Of a DNA stretch of 64,000 nt, positions 60,791 to 64,000 are shown piece by piece. The position numbers were made by a program, and so were the translations under genes. Position 1 is the first letter of the stretch; every line of letters begins with the position of its first letter. The stretch lies in assembly GCF_004792665.1 (NCBI RefSeq), contig NZ_SRZX01000005.1, forward strand, positions 124,001 to 188,000, given 5' to 3'. Origin of the DNA: Marinobacter orientalis. Its GTDB lineage: Bacteria > Pseudomonadota > Gammaproteobacteria > Pseudomonadales > Oleiphilaceae. Under the pieces are notes generated by a model that searched no databases, was not told the origin of the DNA, and saw nothing but the letters and a program-made list of their open reading frames with translations.

Positions 60791-61456
60791 ATGTGTGGCC
60801 GATACAATGTGACGGATTCCCCCGAGATTGAGGCGCTCATGCACAGGCTCCGGATGCCGGACCTGCGCCCGAAGCCGCAGCTGAACGTCCCGCCGGGAGG
60901 CTCTGGCGAATTTGCGATAGAAGCTGCTGGCGACCGCTATCTGGTATCCGGGGTCTGGTCACTGCTCATCGAACCCGCTCCGGACGGTCGTGGCTTTCGG
61001 CCAAACCCGAAGTTTCATACGTTCAACGCCCGAAGCGACCGGCTGACAACTAGTCCGCTATGGCGAAAGGTATACCCCGCGAAGCGTTGCATTATTCCGG
61101 TGAGCGCGTTCCACGAATGGCAGGGCAAACAGGTGTACAACATCCATCCTCAAGGCGAGGCGACAGCACTGGCCGGACTGTGGCAAACATGGCATTTCGA
61201 CGAACAGCAGGTAAGTTCCTTCACTGTTATCACACTCCCGCCTCACCCAAGATTCAGCCATATTCATTCTAAAAGCATCCCGTTGATGCTGCGCCCCGGT
61301 GACTTTGACATGTGGCTGGATCCGGATTTTCACCAGGTTGAGGCATTCCAGGGCCTCATGAAAACCCACATTCCGGCCCCCCTGGTCTGCGAGCCTGTGA
61401 AGGGGGTCAAGAATCTTGAGCGAGTTGGCGAGGCGGAAATTTTGCCGGCTGATTAA
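60791..61456 (+). CDS. SRAP-domain protein (YedK/HMCES family)
   Basis: This 221-aa protein has Cys2 immediately after the initiator Met (MCGRYNVT), FNARSD with the conserved Asn and Arg, CIIPVSAFHEW with the catalytic Glu, and a later HIHSKSIPLML with the active-site His. These residues let SRAP proteins form a thiazolidine crosslink with abasic sites in single-stranded DNA and shield them during replication. Complete and probably chromosomal, just outside attachment repeat B. Confidence 0.92.
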   Translation: MCGRYNVTDSPEIEALMHRLRMPDLRPKPQLNVPPGGSGEFAIEAAGDRYLVSGVWSLLIEPAPDGRGFRPNPKFHTFNARSDRLTTSPLWRKVYPAKRCIIPVSAFHEWQGKQVYNIHPQGEATALAGLWQTWHFDEQQVSSFTVITLPPHPRFSHIHSKSIPLMLRPGDFDMWLDPDFHQVEAFQGLMKTHIPAPLVCEPVKGVKNLERVGEAEILPAD

Positions 61457-61540
61457 TGGCCTGTGCGATAAACCGGCCCTGAATCATTTGATTGACTCGC
61501 CGTTTGGGTCTGACCAAACCACCACCGGACGACTACCTTA

Positions 61541-62422
61541 TCAAAACCCGTACAGTGTCGCTGGATTGTCTACTAAGATGGCTTGCCGGCCCTGATCATC
61601 GGGCACTAGTCTCATAAATTCGTTCACAAGAACATGGTCAGGTGGCATGGGGGTAGGTAGTTGAACATGAGGCCAGTCTGTTCCAAAAAGGCAGCGGTCT
61701 TGACGTGCCTCCCGAAGTGCTTCAAAGAACGGTTCAACATCTGTGAAGGGCGCTTCCGGAAGCGTGCTTATGCGGTTTGGCCCTGTGAGCTTCACCCATG
61801 TACGACCTTCAGCCATCAGATCTACTAGTGCGCGGAAGCCAGGGTTGGCAATGCCCAGGCGTGTCGACAGGTGTCCCATATGATCCACTACGCTTGGGAC
61901 GGGCAGTTTACTCAAGCGTTCAGCTAAATTTTCAAACTTGGATACATCAACGAAAAACTGGATATGCCAGCCAAAGGGCTTGATTCGGGCTGCCAATGAC
62001 ACGATATCCTCAAATGTCACACCACCGGGGAATACTAGGTTAATGCGAATGCCTCTTACGCCGAGAGCATTCATTCGGCTCAGCTCTTCATCCCCAATAT
62101 GGCGGTCTACAACCGCCACACCCCTCCATTCTATTGGGTCTGTATCCGTGCTTGCTGCGAGAGTGTCAAGCATGCGGCGATTGTCTGTCCCGTATACGCT
62201 TGGCTGGACCAAAACTGCCCGCTGAAAGCCGAGAGTATTTAGCAACTGTCGATAGGACGTTTCAGTCGCATCAGGTGGTGTATAGCCCCTCGTTGGCTGA
62301 TAAGGATACTTCTCCTGCGGCCCAAAAAGATGAGCGTGGGTGTCACAGGCACCCTCAGGTAACTTTTCTCGCGGAGCCTCAACCCGTGGGTTCGGGCCGG
62401 GTATGTCAGGTTTTGTGTGCAT
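61541..62422 (-). CDS. Amidohydrolase (2-pyrone-4,6-dicarboxylate lactonase-like)
   Basis: This 293-aa TIM-barrel metal-dependent hydrolase has CDTHAHLFGP (metal-binding HxH) near residue 26, a central VVDHMGHLS and a C-terminal LFGTDWPH with the catalytic Asp. The opening PNPRVEAPREKLPEGACDTHAH is typical of the LigI group, which opens lactone rings of aromatic-degradation intermediates. It lies downstream of TRAP transporter genes on the same strand, with 73 bp between, so the transporter probably imports its substrate or a precursor. Confidence 0.85.
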   Translation of the reverse strand: MHTKPDIPGPNPRVEAPREKLPEGACDTHAHLFGPQEKYPYQPTRGYTPPDATETSYRQLLNTLGFQRAVLVQPSVYGTDNRRMLDTLAASTDTDPIEWRGVAVVDRHIGDEELSRMNALGVRGIRINLVFPGGVTFEDIVSLAARIKPFGWHIQFFVDVSKFENLAERLSKLPVPSVVDHMGHLSTRLGIANPGFRALVDLMAEGRTWVKLTGPNRISTLPEAPFTDVEPFFEALREARQDRCLFGTDWPHVQLPTPMPPDHVLVNEFMRLVPDDQGRQAILVDNPATLYGF

Positions 62423-62495
62423 CGGTTTTTGTTCCTTGTATTACCCGGATGGAGAAGGACATCAAATTCTATTAACCACCATGTCAGCCTTGAAA

Positions 62496-63776
62496 TTAGC
62501 CCAACTTTTCTGGGAGCCATAGTGTTATTGCCGGAACATAGGCTATTAAGGCGACAACGGTGACGAGAACCAGCATGAATGGCCAGATATGCCGTGCAAC
62601 TGTTTCTACACGCAACCCGCTAATACTAGATGCGACAAAAATAGAGTAGCCAACGGGTGGAGTAACCATGCCTACTGCAAAGTTGATCACGACCATAGCA
62701 CCCAGTTGAATCGGGTCCAGACCAATTTGCTGGCCTAATCCGATGAGTACACCACTTAGAATTACCATTGCAGAAATGTTATCCATTACCGCGCCAAGTA
62801 GAAGTAGCATGACATTGAGAATTAGAAGCAAAATAATTGGATTGTCAGTAAGCAAAAGCAATGCTTCAGTAAGGCGGGCAGGAATCTGCTCACTAGCCAT
62901 GACCCAGGCGAAGCCGTAAGCTACGGCAATTATAAACATGATAGTGGCAGTAGTTCTCATTGAACTCATCAGGATCGATGGCACTTTCTGCCATTTCAAG
63001 TCCCGATACAAAAACAGCCCAACCACCGCGCTATAAAGCGCTCCCACCATGGCTGCTTCAGTAGGCGTAAACATCCCACTGTAAATGCCCCCCAGAATGA
63101 CGACAGGGGCAAGAAGGGCCCATATGCCATCCCGCAGAGCAAATAGAATTTCTCTGCCTGTGGCGCGAGCTTCCCGCGCTACGCCACGGTAGCGGGCATA
63201 GATAACACTCACGACACAAAAGCCGGCAGCGGCAATCAAACCAGGCACAATCCCGGCCAAGAAAAGCTTGGCAATAGATTCTTCTGCCAGCACTCCCCAG
63301 ATCACCATCGGAATTGACGGAGGAATCATCTGTCCCAGAGGTCCTACAGCTGTTGCTAAAGCGGCTGCATATCCTCGCTGGTAGCCGCGGTCCTCAAGTT
63401 CATCAATCATTATCGAGCCCACTGCCGCAGTTGTGGCGGGTGCTGAGCCGGAAATCGCGCCGAAGAAAGTGCCCGCAGCCACAGTAGACATCGAGAGGCC
63501 CCCGGTTAAATGTCCGAAAAAAGTTTCAGCAACACGAACCAGGCGTCGGGACAGTCCTCCAGCACTCATGAGCTCGCCTGCCAATATGAATCCCGGAATG
63601 GCAAGCAAGCTCGTCACATTACTTCCTGCGACAAATTGTTGGGGCAAAATCATCGGATTAATGTCCGCCATCCAGATACCAACGGCAGCAAGGAGGCCTA
63701 TGGTAAAGGCAATTGGCACTCCCAATGCGAGTAAGACGATCAGTCCAATCATCATGATTGTGCCGATATCACCCAT
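62496..63776 (-). CDS. TRAP transporter large permease (DctM-like)
   Basis: This 426-aa protein has about 12 membrane segments. IPGFILAGELMSAGGLSRRLVRVAETFFGHLTGGL and GAISGSAPATTAAVGSIMI over about residues 58-125, together with TPTEAAMVGALYSAVVG, are signatures of the DctM subunit, which drives sodium-coupled uptake of organic acids delivered by a periplasmic binding protein. It overlaps the small-permease gene by 8 bp and precedes the amidohydrolase gene. The binding-protein gene is not in the window and should lie to the right. Confidence 0.92.
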   Translation of the reverse strand: MGDIGTIMMIGLIVLLALGVPIAFTIGLLAAVGIWMADINPMILPQQFVAGSNVTSLLAIPGFILAGELMSAGGLSRRLVRVAETFFGHLTGGLSMSTVAAGTFFGAISGSAPATTAAVGSIMIDELEDRGYQRGYAAALATAVGPLGQMIPPSIPMVIWGVLAEESIAKLFLAGIVPGLIAAAGFCVVSVIYARYRGVAREARATGREILFALRDGIWALLAPVVILGGIYSGMFTPTEAAMVGALYSAVVGLFLYRDLKWQKVPSILMSSMRTTATIMFIIAVAYGFAWVMASEQIPARLTEALLLLTDNPIILLLILNVMLLLLGAVMDNISAMVILSGVLIGLGQQIGLDPIQLGAMVVINFAVGMVTPPVGYSIFVASSISGLRVETVARHIWPFMLVLVTVVALIAYVPAITLWLPEKLG

Positions 63777-64000
63777 GTTTATGCTCCGCCAGGTTGCGGA
63801 TCGGCGCTGGACGAAGTATGAGAACTAGAGCGTGAAAGCTAATAAGAAGCCCGCCAGTCGGTACTGCAGCATTTTTAATCCAAACGGGATACCTGACGGC
63901 AGGAGAGACCTGACCAAAAGTGAATTCCGCGAAGTCCCACCCCGTCCACAGCATCAAGATGCCAAATCCGAGGATGAGAAGCATGATGCCTCTTTCAACC
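63769..64000 (-). CDS. TRAP transporter small permease (DctQ-like), cut by the window edge
   Basis: The 3' part of a small permease. The visible segment contains a membrane helix (LLILGFGILMLWTGWDFAEF), then SPAVRYPVWIKNAAVPTGGLLISFHALVLIL, where the RYPxWIxxxAxPxG pattern is typical of DctQ. The frame stays open to the window end, so the start lies beyond base 64000. It overlaps dctM by 8 bp, as expected in a TRAP operon. Confidence 0.88.
   Translation of the reverse strand, partial: VERGIMLLILGFGILMLWTGWDFAEFTFGQVSPAVRYPVWIKNAAVPTGGLLISFHALVLILRPAPIRNLAEHKHG

Noticed and set aside
1..64000. CRISPR arrays
   Set aside because: No regularly spaced short repeats were seen; the repeats found are long, few and irregularly placed.

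Overview
The window looks like part of the genome of a marine gammaproteobacterium, most like Marinobacter. That guess rests on the gene families seen (OmpA porin with thrombospondin-3-type repeats, a TmcA remnant, a TRAP transporter, a tagF/pppA pair) and on recall, not on a database search. Most of it is accessory DNA. Only the right end, after about 60.7 kb (SRAP protein, amidohydrolase, TRAP transporter), reads like ordinary chromosome.

Region 1 (1-13.6 kb). After an AT-rich DNA methyltransferase comes a block built round two ADP-ribosylglycohydrolases, a WYL regulator, a two-domain AAA+ ATPase, an operon (LRR-like protein, MoxR ATPase, metallopeptidase/VWA protein), a PPP-type phosphatase and a decayed NERD-helicase. 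Three promoter regions of this block carry the same 17-nt site, GCGTCA-N5-TGTCGC, with all 12 defined bases identical. I read the block as one coordinately controlled, probably undescribed ADP-ribose-linked conflict or stress system.

Region 2 (13.9-26 kb). A HEPN gene abuts a truncated IS3 element. Small hypothetical genes follow, one set behind a perfect consensus sigma-70 promoter. Then comes a cassette in which two paralogous DEDDh exonucleases flank a TraG/VirD4-like ATPase, a membrane protein and a Lon-type AAA+ ATPase. It is followed by an island-borne sigma-70-family factor and an orphan MbcA/ParS-type antitoxin.

Region 3 (26-40.4 kb). An SF2 helicase (1191 aa) is translationally coupled to a 669-aa protein with a possible MID/PIWI-like pocket, and a BrxR/CapW-like WYL regulator is transcribed divergently from them. 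A metallophosphoesterase, an unknown 275-aa protein and an 1813-aa protein with two tyrosine-recombinase catalytic domains follow.

Region 4 (40.5-60.7 kb). This stretch is bounded by two near-identical direct repeats, each the 3' end of a tRNA gene plus its terminator. It is a second element inserted in tandem next to the giant recombinase. It holds an HxlR-controlled methyltransferase-nitrilase-GFA operon, a DsrE protein, an OmpA porin and many broken genes (methyltransferase, UvrD helicase, TmcA, TagF, LysE, GFA). It also has integron attC sites and cassettes without an integrase, a duplicated 122-bp repeat, a hairpin element and a TacA/TacT toxin-antitoxin pair with operator palindromes.

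The number of truncations and junctions in region 4 points to repeated illegitimate recombination at this tRNA hotspot. No CRISPR array, rRNA gene or complete tRNA gene was seen.
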